NCBI RefSeq assembly: GCF_014851565.1
Contig: NZ_JACVAA010000002.1
Coordinates: 682,001 to 746,000, forward strand
Reading direction: 5' to 3'
Length of the DNA stretch: 64,000 nt
DNA from: Pseudomonas sp. PDM15
GTDB taxonomy: Bacteria > Pseudomonadota > Gammaproteobacteria > Pseudomonadales > Pseudomonadaceae
Under the pieces are notes generated by a model. The model was not told the origin of the DNA, did no database searches, and saw only the letters and a list, made by a program, of their open reading frames with translations. Both the position numbers and the translations under genes were made by a program. Positions 18,392-28,701 of the stretch are shown piece after piece; positions within the stretch are counted from its first letter, which is position 1, and each line of letters opens with the position of its first letter.

Positions 18392-19964
18392 CGCCAGCGT
18401 CGCCATCCGCCCGCGTACTGCCTGGGAGGCCATCGACCTCGGCGTGCTCCTGGCTCGTCGCCATGCCGGCCTGCTGATGGCCAGCTGGGCCGCCGTGACC
18501 CTGCCGCTGTTCGTCCTGCTCACCGCCCTGCTCTGGCAGTACCCGACCATCGCCGCCTTGCTGTTCTGGTGGCTGAAGCCGGCCTGGGAGCGCCTGCCGC
18601 TGCATATCCTGTCGCGCTCGCTGTTCGGCGACACACCGACTCTGAAGGAGTCGCTCAAAGCCCTGCCGCGCCTGCTCAAGCCCCAGCTGCTCGCCAGCCT
18701 GACCTGGCGCCGCTTCAGCCCGACCCGCAGCTTCGATCTGCCGGTACTGCAACTCGAAGGCCTCGGCGGCGATGCCCGCAGCAAGCGCCTGACCGTGCTC
18801 GGCCAGCGCCACTCGGGCGGTGCCGCCTGGCTGACCATCCTCGGCGTCCATCTGGAGATGCTGTTGTGGATGGGCATGGCCACGCTGATCTGGCTCATGG
18901 TGCCGCAACAGATTGAGACCCAGCTGGACTGGGACACCCTGATCCAGGCCAGCAGCGGCAAATGGCTGTGGCTGGAGCATGTCTCCAACCTGGTCTACGC
19001 CCTGATTCTGGTGTTCTGGGAACCGATCTACGTCGCCTGCGGCTTCACCCTCTACCTCAACCGGCGCACCGACCTGGAAGCCTGGGACATCGAGCTGACC
19101 TTCCGCCGCCTGCGCCAGCGCCTGATCGGCAGCGCCTACGCCCTGTTGCTGGCCTGCGCCACCCTGACCCTGATGCTGCCGGCCGGGGATGCCCTGGCCG
19201 ACGAGCCCACCGGCACCTGCCCGGTGCCCTTCGACGACCCCATGGGCCCCGACGCCGAACGCCTGCTCAATCAGCCGCTGAGCAGCCAGGCCGCCCGGGA
19301 CAGCATCACCAAGCTGCTGGACGCTGCCCCCTTCGAGAACCGCGAGACCGTTACTCGCTGGCGCTTCGGCGACGAGAAGAAGGCCGAGGAGCCTTCAGAG
19401 GAAGACGCGAAGAGCTTCGCCGAGCTGATCAAGAAGCTGTTCAAGCTCGGCGAATGGTGGCGCAAGCTCGACGTGGTCGCCCTGGCCTTCGAGGTCGTGC
19501 TCTGGGCCCTGCTGGTCCTGGCCATTGCCCTGCTACTGTGGCGCTACCGCGAGTGGCTGGAAACCTTCGTCGGCCGCCTCGGCCTGCCGCAGCGCCGCGT
19601 GCGCGAGATGCCCAGCCAGCTGTTCGGCCTGGAGCTCGCCCCGGAAAGCCTGCCCGACGATGTGGCCGGCGAGGCCGAGCGACTCTGGGCTGAACAACCG
19701 CGCGAGGCCCTCGGCCTGCTCTACCGTGCCCTGCTCAGCCGCCTGTTGCATGATTTCCGCCTGCCGCTGAAGGGCTCGCACACCGAGGGCGAAGTGCTGC
19801 AACTGGTCGAGCGCCTGGAGCGCGAGGAGCTGAGCCGTTTCAGCCAGGTACTGACCCGCCACTGGCAAAACCTCGCCTACGGTCACCGCCTGCCGCCGGA
19901 GAATCTCAAGCGCGGCCTCTGCGAGGGCTGGCGCCGCCTGTTCGCCCAGAGGGCCGCCGCATGA
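18378..19964 (+). CDS. DUF4129-domain membrane protein
   Basis: A 528-aa protein. Several membrane helices lie in the first 270 residues, a periplasmic stretch (about 275-370) follows the helix ending GDALA, then a further helix near 375-395 and a cytoplasmic C-terminal DUF4129 region (about 440-528) with EAERLWAEQPREALGLLYRALLSRL. DUF4129 proteins accompany MoxR and DUF58 genes and sometimes transglutaminases. The 14-nt overlap with the upstream gene and 4-nt overlap with the downstream gene fix it in the operon. Biochemical role unknown. Confidence 0.85.
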   Translation: MRLTDASVAIRPRTAWEAIDLGVLLARRHAGLLMASWAAVTLPLFVLLTALLWQYPTIAALLFWWLKPAWERLPLHILSRSLFGDTPTLKESLKALPRLLKPQLLASLTWRRFSPTRSFDLPVLQLEGLGGDARSKRLTVLGQRHSGGAAWLTILGVHLEMLLWMGMATLIWLMVPQQIETQLDWDTLIQASSGKWLWLEHVSNLVYALILVFWEPIYVACGFTLYLNRRTDLEAWDIELTFRRLRQRLIGSAYALLLACATLTLMLPAGDALADEPTGTCPVPFDDPMGPDAERLLNQPLSSQAARDSITKLLDAAPFENRETVTRWRFGDEKKAEEPSEEDAKSFAELIKKLFKLGEWWRKLDVVALAFEVVLWALLVLAIALLLWRYREWLETFVGRLGLPQRRVREMPSQLFGLELAPESLPDDVAGEAERLWAEQPREALGLLYRALLSRLLHDFRLPLKGSHTEGEVLQLVERLEREELSRFSQVLTRHWQNLAYGHRLPPENLKRGLCEGWRRLFAQRAAA

Positions 19965-21261
19965 GCCGCCCGCTGAAGATTGCCCTCGGTGGCATCCTGC
20001 TGATCGCACTCGGCTGGCTCGCCCTGCTCGCCGTGCAGCAACTGCAGCCCTACGAGGAAACCCTCGAACACGGCCCCGCTCCCGAGGCCCGCGCCAACGA
20101 TTACCTGGCCGCGGAGATGTTCCTGCGCCAGCAGAAGATCAGCGTCAAACGCGCCGACGGCCTGGATGCGCTCAACGGCCTGCCCTCGGCCGGGCAGACC
20201 CTGATGCTGCTCGGCCCACGCCACAACATGACGCCACGCCAGACCAAGCTGGTGCTGGACTGGGCGGCCAAGGGCGGTCACCTGGTGTTCGTCGCCGAGG
20301 AAGTCTGGGACGAGGAAGAGGGTCGCAGTGGCGACCTGCTGCTGGACAGCCTCGGTGTGCAGCAGAGCAGCACCTACGAAGAAGAGGAAGACGAGGACAG
20401 CGAGGACGCCGAAGCCAGCGATGAAGCTTCTGTCGACGACGAGGAACTGGATGTCGAAGCCGACGCCGAAGTCGAACTGGAAAACGATGTCGATGCCGCC
20501 GATGACGAGCAGTCCGAACAGTCCGAAGCCCGCGAAGAAGAGACCGAGGAAAATCGCTACCCCGAGCTGACCAAGATCTACCTGGAGAACGAGGAAGCGC
20601 CGGCCTACGTCGAGTTCGACAGCAGCTTCCACCTGCTGGACACCGAGAACCGCGCCTATGCCTGGGCCAACAGTGGCGACGCCACCCACATGCTGCAACT
20701 GGAGCATGGTGAGGGCCTGGTCACCGTGGTGACGGATGCCTGGCTGTGGCAGAACCACAGCATCGGCGACTACGACAACGCCTGGCTGCTCTGGTACCTG
20801 AGCCAGGACAGCGCCGTGACCCTGGTCTACAGTACCGAGCGCGCCGACCTGTTCAGCCAGTTGCTCAAGCACTACCCCGCCACCCTCGCCGCCCTGGCCC
20901 TGCTGATCGCCCTGCTGCTGTGGCATGTCGGCATGCGCCATGGCCCGCTGCTGGCTGCCCCCACCCATACCCGCCGCCAGCTCGAAGAACACCTGCGCGC
21001 CGCCGCCGACTTCCTGCTGCGACGCGCCGGCCAGCAACACCTGCTGAGCAACTTGCAACGCGACATCCTGCGCCGCGCGCGCCATCGCCATCCCAGCTTC
21101 GAACGCCTGCCCGTCGCCGAACAGTGGCAGGTGCTCGGTCGTCTCACCCGTCTACCTAGCGGCGCCATCAGCGCAGCCATGCGCCCGCTGCCGACACAGC
21201 GCCTGTCCGCCGCCGACTTCACCCGCCAGGTCGCCAACCTGCAAACTCTCAGGAATGCCCT

Positions 21262-21265
<4 letters not shown>
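19961..21265 (+). CDS. DUF4350-domain membrane protein with an unusual acidic insert
   Basis: A 434-aa protein. An N-terminal membrane anchor (about 7-27) is followed by a DUF4350-like periplasmic domain with LPSAGQTLMLLGPRHNMTPRQ, a second helix near 305-325 and a cytoplasmic tail. Residues about 138-198 are an almost pure Glu/Asp/Ser/Ala tract inside the domain. DUF4350 is distantly related to glutamine-amidotransferase folds and is normally found in MoxR operons; function unknown. Both ends overlap neighbouring genes by 4 nt (ATGA). Confidence 0.84.
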
Positions 21266-22332
<1,067 letters not shown>

Positions 22333-22342
22333 TCGCTCACGC

Positions 22343-23674
22343 ATGAAGCCATCCCGCCTGTTCCTCGGCCTGCTCGGCGCCCTGCTGGCCCTGGCCATTG
22401 TCCTCGGCAGCCTGCCACAGCTCAGCATCAAGCTGCCGCAGACCCTGCAGCCGCTGTGGTGGGGCCTGCTGCTGGCGCTGCTGCTGATCGCCGGCCTGGA
22501 CGCCGCCTGGCTGCGCCGCCTACCGTCGCCGCGCCTGGAGCGCCAGCTGCCCGGTAACCTGCCACTGGGCCGCTGGAGCGAGGTGCGCCTGACCCTGCAC
22601 CACGACTATCGCCAGCCGCTGGCCGTGCAGGCCTTCGATCATTTGCCCGAGCACATGGACTTCGAGTTCCTGCCACAGCAGGTGGAGCTGCATCCGGGCG
22701 AGCAGACCGAGTTCGGTTACCGGGTACGCCCGCTCAAGCGCGGGCACTTCCGCTTCCCGCGCTGCGAACTGCTGCTACCCAGCCCGTTGCGCCTGTGGCA
22801 GTCGCGCCGCTTCATCGACCAGGTCAGCGAGACCCGCGTCTACCCGGACTTCGCCCGTCTCTACGGCGCCCAGCTGATGGCGGTGGACGACTGGCTCAGC
22901 CAGATGGGCGTGCGCCAGCGCCAGCGCCGTGGCCTCGGCCTGGAGTTCCATCAACTGCGCGAATTCCGTGATGGCGACACCCTGCGCCAGATCGACTGGA
23001 AAGCCACCGCGCGCAAGCGCACACCAATCGCCCGCGAGTATCAGGACGAGCGCGACCAGCAGATCGTCTTCCTGATCGACTGCGGCCGGCGCATGCGTAG
23101 CCAGGACGACGAGCTGTCGCACTTCGACCACGCCCTCAACGCCTGCCTGCTGCTCAGCTACGTGGCCCTACGCCAGGGCCACGCGGTGGGTCTGGCGACC
23201 TTTGCCGGCGATCAGGACCAGTACGTCGCACCGGTCAAGGGTCAGGCCCATATCAGCAGCCTGCTCAACGCCGTGTACGCCCTCGATAGCACCCGACGCC
23301 CGGCCGACTACGCGGCGGCGATCAACGCCCTGCTCGCCCGCCAGCGCCGCCGCGCCCTTGTAGTGCTGGTGACCAACCTGCGCGACGAGGACGATGAGGA
23401 GCTGCTCGGTGCAGTCAAGCGCCTGGGCCGCCAGCATCGCGTGCTGATCGCCAGCCTGCGCGAAGAAGTGCTGGATCGCCTGCGCCACACCCAGGTGCAG
23501 GACTACGAGCAGGCCTTGGCCTACTGCGGCACGATCGATTACCTGAATGCCCGCGCCGGCCTGCACGAGCGCCTGCTGGCTCACGGCGTGCCGGTGCTGG
23601 ATGCCAGGCCGAACGAGCTGGGGCCGGAACTGGTCGGGCGTTATCTGGCCTGGAAGAAGGCCGGGGTTCTGTAG
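22343..23674 (+). CDS. DUF58-domain protein (vWA-like fold)
   Basis: A 443-aa protein with two membrane helices near the N-terminus (about 5-23 and 30-50). DUF58 proper contains GLEFHQLREFRDGDTLRQID and ARKRTPIAREY, then a vWA-like region starting IVFLIDCGRRM. The metal site appears degenerate: DCGRR stands where a MIDAS would read DxSxS. It is the likely partner of the MoxR ATPase, 10 nt upstream, and is the last gene of the operon. Confidence 0.9.
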   Translation: MKPSRLFLGLLGALLALAIVLGSLPQLSIKLPQTLQPLWWGLLLALLLIAGLDAAWLRRLPSPRLERQLPGNLPLGRWSEVRLTLHHDYRQPLAVQAFDHLPEHMDFEFLPQQVELHPGEQTEFGYRVRPLKRGHFRFPRCELLLPSPLRLWQSRRFIDQVSETRVYPDFARLYGAQLMAVDDWLSQMGVRQRQRRGLGLEFHQLREFRDGDTLRQIDWKATARKRTPIAREYQDERDQQIVFLIDCGRRMRSQDDELSHFDHALNACLLLSYVALRQGHAVGLATFAGDQDQYVAPVKGQAHISSLLNAVYALDSTRRPADYAAAINALLARQRRRALVVLVTNLRDEDDEELLGAVKRLGRQHRVLIASLREEVLDRLRHTQVQDYEQALAYCGTIDYLNARAGLHERLLAHGVPVLDARPNELGPELVGRYLAWKKAGVL

Positions 23675-23698
23675 CCCGGACCAGGGCGGAGATCGGCC

Positions 23699-24064
23699 TC
23701 AGCCGATCAGAATGATCGCCCAGACCAGGGTGATCACCGCCAGGGAGGTGAGCTGCGCGGCGCTACCCATGTCCTTGGCGTTCTTAGACAACGGATGGCG
23801 GTCCAGGGAGATGCGGTCGATAGCCGCCTCGATCGCCGAATTGAGCAGCTCGACGATCAGCGAGAGCATGCTCACCGCCACCATCAGCGCCCGTTCCACG
23901 GGGCTCACGTCGAGCCAGAAGGCCAGCGGCACCAGTACCACGTTGAGCAGTACCAGCTGGCGGAAGGCGGCTTCGCCGATGAAGGCCGCGCGCAGGCCGT
24001 CGAAGGAATAGCCGGCGGCGTTGAGGATACGTTTTAGGCCGGTCTGGCCCTTGAATGGCGACAT
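23699..24064 (-). CDS. dgkA: Diacylglycerol kinase
   Basis: A 121-aa integral membrane protein, normal for DgkA. Three membrane helices are visible, with the catalytic ELLNSAIEAAIDRIS block (about 67-81) containing the essential Glu and Asn, and HPLSKNAKDMGSAAQ after it. It phosphorylates diacylglycerol released by membrane-derived-oligosaccharide or LPS-modifying enzymes, returning it to phosphatidic acid. The neighbour erdR lies upstream on the same strand, 69 nt away, as in P. aeruginosa (PA3603-PA3604). Convergent with the DUF58 operon. Confidence 0.95.
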   Translation of the reverse strand: MSPFKGQTGLKRILNAAGYSFDGLRAAFIGEAAFRQLVLLNVVLVPLAFWLDVSPVERALMVAVSMLSLIVELLNSAIEAAIDRISLDRHPLSKNAKDMGSAAQLTSLAVITLVWAIILIG

Positions 24065-24133
24065 GAAGAACTACTGTCCTGTGCAATGAAGGTCGGCACC
24101 TTAGAGGCCGCGCCGTCAAAAATGCGTGAAGGG

Positions 24134-24784
24134 CTATTGCCCGGGAATCGATTCCATCTGCTGCAGCAACAGCGCCGCCTGGGTGCGGGTACGTACGCCC
24201 AGCTTGCGGAAGATGGCGGTGACGTGAGCCTTGATGGTGGCCTCCGACACGCTCAGCTCGAAGGCGATCTGCTTGTTCAGCAGCCCCTCGCAGACCATGG
24301 TCAGTACGCGGAACTGCTGCGGCGTCAGGCTGGCCAGGCCGGCGCTGGCCGCCTTGGCCTCCGCCGACACGCTGACCGCGGCGAACGCCTGCGGCGGCCA
24401 CCAGGCATCGCCGTTGAGCACCTGGCGCACGGCCTGCTGAATGGTCTCCAGCGAACTCGACTTGGGGATGAAGCCACTGGCGCCGAACTCGCGGGAGCGC
24501 GCCACCACGGCCGCTTCTTCCTGGGCCGAGATCATCACCACCGGGATCTGCGGGTACTGGCCACGCAGCAGCACCAGCCCGGAAAAGCCGTAGGCGCCCG
24601 GCATGTTCAGATCGAGCAGGACCAGGTCCCAGTCGCTCTTCTCACCCAGGCAGGCTTCCAGTTCGGCGATGCTGGCCGCCTCGACCAGACGTACCTCGGG
24701 ACCAAGGCCCAGGGTCAGCGCCTGCTGCAGGGCGCTGCGAAACAGGGGATGGTCGTCGGCGATGAGAATCTCGTAAGCGGCCAT
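24134..24784 (-). CDS. erdR: LuxR/NarL-type response regulator, ErdR-like
   Basis: A 216-aa protein with receiver and helix-turn-helix domains. The acidic pair is D10-D11, the phospho-acceptor is D58 in LLDLNMPG, and the switch Lys is in FIPKSS. A LuxR-type HTH occupies about 150-212 (LTPQQFRVLTMVCEGLLNKQIAFELSVSEATIKAHV). Position next to dgkA matches P. aeruginosa PA3604 (ErdR), a regulator of acetate/ethanol metabolism. The start was set at 24784, where CAGGAAAG precedes the receiver; the longer open frame is unconserved. No sensor kinase gene is adjacent. Confidence 0.88.
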   Translation of the reverse strand: MAAYEILIADDHPLFRSALQQALTLGLGPEVRLVEAASIAELEACLGEKSDWDLVLLDLNMPGAYGFSGLVLLRGQYPQIPVVMISAQEEAAVVARSREFGASGFIPKSSSLETIQQAVRQVLNGDAWWPPQAFAAVSVSAEAKAASAGLASLTPQQFRVLTMVCEGLLNKQIAFELSVSEATIKAHVTAIFRKLGVRTRTQAALLLQQMESIPGQ

Positions 24785-24908
24785 GTGCTTTCCTGTTGTT
24801 GTTGTCGAGCGGGCTAGCGAGGCGGCGCCCAGCATGCCGAGCCGTGACGGGGTGGTCAAGTTCCGTGCTTTGCGGCAAAGTCGCCAGCTTTTCCTGCCGA
24901 GATGCACC

Positions 24909-25790
24909 ATGCGAAGCCAAGCCCTGCGCGCCGATCTGTTGATGCTGCTGACCGCGATGATCTGGGGCTCCGCCTTCGTCGCCCAGCGCCTGGGCATGGA
25001 TGCCATCGGCCCCTTCCTCTATACCGGCCTGCGCTTCACCCTCGCCACCCTGGCCCTGCTGCCGCTGGTGCTCTGGCTGGGCAGCCGCGATAGCGCCCAC
25101 AAGCCCGCCCCGCTCAATCGAGGCCTGCTGCTCGGCGGCCTGGCCATGGGCCTGGCGCTGTCGCTGGGGATCAACCTGCAGCAGGTCGGCCTGCTGTTCA
25201 CCAGCGTCACCAATTCCGGCTTCATCACCGGACTCTACGTCATCGTGGTGCCGCTGCTCGGTCTGTTCATCGGCCATCGCACCGGCACCGGTACCTGGCT
25301 GGGGGCCGGCCTGGCGGTGGCGGGCATGTTTCTGCTCAGCGTCGGCGAAGGTTTCCAGGTGGCTTCCGGCGACTGGCTGCAACTGGCCGGCGCCTTCGTC
25401 TGGGGTGTGCACGTACTGCTGGTGAGCTTCTTCGCCAGTCGGCATGACTCGCTGCGCCTGGCCCTGCTGCAGTTCGCCACCTGCGCGGTACTCAGTCTGA
25501 TCCTGGCGGTGGTGTTCGAGGAAATCCGCCTGGACGCGATTCTCGCCGCCGGCCCGGCCATCCTCTATGGCGGCCTGCTCGGCGTGGCCGTCGGCTTCAC
25601 CCTGCAGGTGGTGGCGCAGAAGCACGCGATCGCCTCCCACGCCGCCATCATCCTCTCGCTGGAGGCAGTGTTCGCCGCCATCGCCGGCGCCCTGCTGCTC
25701 GGCGAGGCGCTGGCGCTGAAGGGCTACTTCGGCTGCGCGCTGATGTTCGCCGGCATGCTGCTCGCCCAGCTGTGGCCAAAAAGGGCCTGA
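24909..25790 (+). CDS. EamA/DMT-family transporter
   Basis: A 293-aa protein with ten predicted membrane helices in two EamA repeats. The first begins ADLLMLLTAMIWGSAFVAQRLG; the second ends LLLGEALALKGYFGCALMFAGM, a typical repeat-end signature. The family exports amino acids, nucleobases or other small metabolites; the substrate cannot be told from sequence. ATG 24909 starts just before the first helix; the ribosome site is weak. Divergent to erdR with 124 bp between start codons, so ErdR could control it. Confidence 0.88.
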   Translation: MRSQALRADLLMLLTAMIWGSAFVAQRLGMDAIGPFLYTGLRFTLATLALLPLVLWLGSRDSAHKPAPLNRGLLLGGLAMGLALSLGINLQQVGLLFTSVTNSGFITGLYVIVVPLLGLFIGHRTGTGTWLGAGLAVAGMFLLSVGEGFQVASGDWLQLAGAFVWGVHVLLVSFFASRHDSLRLALLQFATCAVLSLILAVVFEEIRLDAILAAGPAILYGGLLGVAVGFTLQVVAQKHAIASHAAIILSLEAVFAAIAGALLLGEALALKGYFGCALMFAGMLLAQLWPKRA

Positions 25791-25797
25791 GAACCTT

Positions 25798-25920
25798 CCA
25801 AGGCCTGCTGCGCGTCGGCCATGCGTTGTTGGAGAATGGCTCGGGCGCTCGTTTACCCTATGTAAACTCCGCGTCCTCGTCCCTTCTCCACCTAGCCTGG
25901 CTCTAGCTCGCGAGGCCTTA
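25798..25920. repeat. Non-coding element with inverted repeat GTTTAC-N5-GTAAAC
   Basis: The 120 bp between the transporter and DTW genes contain GTTTAC-CCTAT-GTAAAC (25852-25868) and a CTCGCGAG palindrome near 25908-25915, in sequence unlike the flanking coding DNA. It looks like the dispersed intergenic repeats common in Pseudomonas. Only one copy is in this window, so the repeat status is inferred. Confidence 0.35.
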
Positions 25921-25934
25921 CAGGTCCGAGGGTT

Positions 25935-26648
25935 CTACAGGAAGGGCTTGAGCGCCTGGTGTGCCGGGCTCTGCTCGTCCAGCACGCGGCGGTGCTTGGC
26001 ACCCAGGTAGTGCTCGGTAAACAGGTCCAGCCAGGAATCCAGCGCCACCGCTGCCTGCGGCTCGCCGGCGAGTTCCAGACACAGCGCGGCCACCTCGGCG
26101 GTGCACAGGTGCTCCTCGCGCTTGGAGCGGCGCAGGCGATAGCGCGACAGCTGTTCCGGCCTCAGGCTGAGCACCGGGAAACGGTTCAGGTAGGGACTCT
26201 TGCGGAACATCTTGCGCGCCTCGGTCCAGGTGGCGTCGAGCAGGATGAACAGCGGCCGCTTGCCTGTCGCCAGCGGCGGCAACTCCTCGATCACCCGCTC
26301 GGGTTCGGCGTACTCGCCGGGAAACACCACGCAGGGTGCGTACTGCGGATCGTCCAGCAACGCCAGCAGACGCGGATCGACCGCGGTGCGCTGCCAGCCA
26401 AAAGCATGAGTGTCGGCCACCAGATCGGCTATCAGCCAGCCGGTATTGCTCGGCTTCAACGCCTCCACGTCGTACATCAACAGGCACACACCGGCCTGCA
26501 CCTCGACCTTGGGCCGCCAGGCACACAGGCAGTAGCTGGGGATCACCCGGCAGCCGGGGCAACGCTCGGAGCGCGAGCCACGGGACACGAAGGGCTTGAG
26601 GCTTCGCGCCAGGCGCTCGGCGCGCAGGCGGGCGACGGCATGGCTCAT
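25935..26648 (-). CDS. DTW-domain tRNA-uridine aminocarboxypropyltransferase (TapT/YfiP-like)
   Basis: A 237-aa protein. An N-terminal Cys cluster (CPGC ... CLC, about 30-42) is followed by the DTW domain, whose signature here reads LLDATWTEARKM, then LSRYRLRRSKREEHLCTAE. DTW enzymes transfer the 3-amino-3-carboxypropyl group of S-adenosylmethionine to uridine in tRNA (acp3U). ATG 26648 has GGAG eight bases upstream and is preferred over an in-frame GTG at 26660. Confidence 0.85.
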   Translation of the reverse strand: MSHAVARLRAERLARSLKPFVSRGSRSERCPGCRVIPSYCLCAWRPKVEVQAGVCLLMYDVEALKPSNTGWLIADLVADTHAFGWQRTAVDPRLLALLDDPQYAPCVVFPGEYAEPERVIEELPPLATGKRPLFILLDATWTEARKMFRKSPYLNRFPVLSLRPEQLSRYRLRRSKREEHLCTAEVAALCLELAGEPQAAVALDSWLDLFTEHYLGAKHRRVLDEQSPAHQALKPFL

Positions 26649-26770
26649 GACGGACTCCACGGGAAAGGCGCGCAGTCTACTCTCGCCGTCGGCACGGGGT
26701 AAGATGGGCGCCTGCTGAACCGGGGCAAGGAGCGCCGGTCGAAGGCAGCATCGTTTATCTGGAGATCACC

Positions 26771-27172
26771 ATGCCCCGCCTTATCGCCCTGTTCGCCCTC
26801 GCCGCTTTCCTGCCCGCCGCCCAAGCCGCCTCGCTGCAGGAACACGAGCTGACCAAGATGCTCGAGCAGGTGGCCAAAGAGAGCAGCGCCGGCACGCCAC
26901 GGGCGATCAACGAGGACATCCTCGACCAGGGCTATACGGTGGAAGGCAACGAACTGGTCAACCATCTCAGCGTGCGCCAGGGCCACGCCCAGCAGATGCG
27001 CGCGAATCCGGACACGGTGCGCCAGCAACTGGCAGCCAGCGTGTGCAACAACCAGGGCTACCTGCGCCTGCTGGGCAGTGGTGCGGTCCTGCGCTACCAG
27101 TTCAGCGAATACAAGAGCAACCGCCCGGTCGCCGTCGAGCGTTTCGCCAAGGCCGACTGCGGCCTGCAGTAA
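26771..27172 (+). CDS. PA3611-family small secreted protein
   Basis: A 133-aa protein with a Sec signal peptide (about 1-19, ending AAQAA). The mature part has two cysteines (VCNNQGY and ADCGLQ), which may form a disulfide, and the conserved stretch ESSAGTPRAINEDILDQGY. It resembles P. aeruginosa PA3611, a quorum-sensing-regulated secreted or periplasmic protein. In P. aeruginosa the gene is also close to the recA region. Molecular function unknown; recognition is from memory of the family. Confidence 0.78.
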   Translation: MPRLIALFALAAFLPAAQAASLQEHELTKMLEQVAKESSAGTPRAINEDILDQGYTVEGNELVNHLSVRQGHAQQMRANPDTVRQQLAASVCNNQGYLRLLGSGAVLRYQFSEYKSNRPVAVERFAKADCGLQ

Positions 27173-27174
27173 CC

Positions 27175-27366
27175 TCAGCCCTTGCTGCGCCGCTGCTCGC
27201 CGTCGGCCCTGAGCTCGGCCAACAGCGCCTGCATATAGCTGGAGCGGCGCACACCGCCCTCCAGTCGTCGCAAGCATTCCTCCTCCAGGCTCAGATCGTT
27301 GGTTTGCGCCGCCCGCACCAGCATGCGGTACAGCTCCAGATCCACCTCCAGCGTCAGCTTGGGCAT
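27175..27366 (-). CDS. Small protein, possibly ribbon-helix-helix-like
   Basis: A 63-aa protein. The N-terminal MPKLTLEVDLELYRMLVRAA pattern (a beta strand, then a helix) followed by LSLEEECLRRL resembles Arc/MetJ ribbon-helix-helix DNA-binding proteins. GGGGAGAGGCAGG lies upstream of ATG 27366. No toxin gene is beside it, so it is probably not a toxin-antitoxin antitoxin. Its stop lies just past the stop of the convergent PA3611-like gene. Function is inference only. Confidence 0.62.
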   Translation of the reverse strand: MPKLTLEVDLELYRMLVRAAQTNDLSLEEECLRRLEGGVRRSSYMQALLAELRADGEQRRSKG

Positions 27367-27572
27367 ACCTGCCTCTCCCCTTTCCAGGCGCCGTACCCGG
27401 CGCATGCATCGCTACCTGCAAGTAAATCAGAGGCGCATCGCCGCTCACTCTCAACGGACGAACGGCGCCACGCGCTTTGCCCGTCAAAGCGTCATGCCAC
27501 GGGCCATACTCTCAGCAGGGCCTTGCGCCACAGGGAGTAGCAGCGGGCCTGCCTCAGCAGAAGGAGATGTCT

Positions 27573-28652
27573 ATGCCTTATGAACCGGATGACTACCTGT
27601 CCCGGCACTTCCATACCAGCGGTATCGACCTGACCAGCAAAGTGGAGGAGCTGGCCGCCCTCGTGGTTCCCGCGAACAGTCCCAACCTGCCCCTCTACCA
27701 GGAGATGCTCACCACCGTGATCCGCATGGCCCAGGCCGATCGCAATAGATGGGACGCCAAGATCATGCTGCAGACCCTGCGCGAGATGGAGCTGGCCTTC
27801 AGCACCCTCGAACAGTTCAAGCGCCGCCGCAAGGTCACGGTCTTCGGCTCGGCCCGCACACCGACCGACCACCCCGTCTACACCCTGGCCCGCGATCTGG
27901 GCCGCACCCTGGCACGCCTCGACCTGATGGTGGTCACCGGTGCCGGTGGCGGCGTGATGGCCGCCGCCCATGAAGGCGCCGGGCTGGAAAACAGCCTGGG
28001 CTTCAACATCACCCTGCCGTTCGAGCAGGGCGCCAACGCCACCGTGCATGGCACCGGCAACCTGCTGTCGTTCCACTTCTTCTTCCTGCGCAAGCTGTTC
28101 TTCGTCAAGGAAGCCGACGCCCTGGTGCTCTGCCCCGGCGGCTTCGGCACTTTGGACGAAGCGCTGGAAGTGATGACCCTGGTGCAGACCGGCAAGAGCC
28201 CGCTGGTGCCCATCGTTCTGCTCGACGAGCCGGACAGCAATTACTGGGGCGAGCTGCTGCGCGTCATCCGCGACCAGCTGCAGGAGCGCCACTACATCCT
28301 GCCCAGCGACATGCATCTGGTGCGCCTGGTGCACAGCGCCGAAGAGGCCGGCCAGGAGATCGCCCGTTTCTACCGCAACTATCACTCCTCGCGCTGGCTC
28401 AAGGGCCAGTTCGTGATCCGCATGAACCACCCACTTAGCGAAGCCGCCATGCGGGTGCTGAACAAGGAGTTCGCCGATCTGTGCCTAAGTGGTGATTACC
28501 AGCAGCAGACGGCCAGTGAGAAGGAGCGCGACGAGCCGGAACTGTTCGACCTGCGCCGCCTGGCGTTCCACTTCAACGCCCGCGACCATGGGCGCCTGCG
28601 CGAGCTGGTGGACTTCATCAACCTGCCACAGAACTGGGCCCAGAACGGCTGA
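27573..28652 (+). CDS. LOG-family protein (lysine-decarboxylase-like fold, nucleotide 5'-monophosphate nucleosidase type)
   Basis: A 359-aa protein with a Rossmann-like LOG core at about residues 85-260. VVTGAGGGVMAAAHEGA matches the GGGxGxM loop and PGGFGTLDEALE is the diagnostic PGGxGTxxE motif. These enzymes release the base from nucleoside monophosphates; the old name lysine decarboxylase is misleading. Extensions on both sides make it longer than the 200-aa cytokinin-activating type. The start was set at 27573, where AAGGAG has ideal spacing. It lies just upstream of recX-recA on the opposite strand, as in P. aeruginosa PA3615. Confidence 0.86.
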   Translation: MPYEPDDYLSRHFHTSGIDLTSKVEELAALVVPANSPNLPLYQEMLTTVIRMAQADRNRWDAKIMLQTLREMELAFSTLEQFKRRRKVTVFGSARTPTDHPVYTLARDLGRTLARLDLMVVTGAGGGVMAAAHEGAGLENSLGFNITLPFEQGANATVHGTGNLLSFHFFFLRKLFFVKEADALVLCPGGFGTLDEALEVMTLVQTGKSPLVPIVLLDEPDSNYWGELLRVIRDQLQERHYILPSDMHLVRLVHSAEEAGQEIARFYRNYHSSRWLKGQFVIRMNHPLSEAAMRVLNKEFADLCLSGDYQQQTASEKERDEPELFDLRRLAFHFNARDHGRLRELVDFINLPQNWAQNG

Positions 28653-28663
28653 ACGAAAAAACG

Positions 28664-28692
28664 GAGCCCGGAGAGGGGAAAACTCCGGGCTC
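28664..28692 (-). terminator. Terminator for recA-recX, possibly shared with the LOG gene
   Basis: GAGCCCGGAG-N9-CTCCGGGCTC, a ten-bp stem. Read on the minus strand it is followed by CGTTTTTTCG, giving recX a T-run; the plus strand lacks one. Confidence 0.85.
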
Positions 28693-28701
28693 AAGGGGAA
28701 G

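Noticed and set aside
27175..27366. Antitoxin of a toxin-antitoxin pair
   Set aside because: It has an Arc-like pattern, but no toxin-sized gene is adjacent on the same strand.
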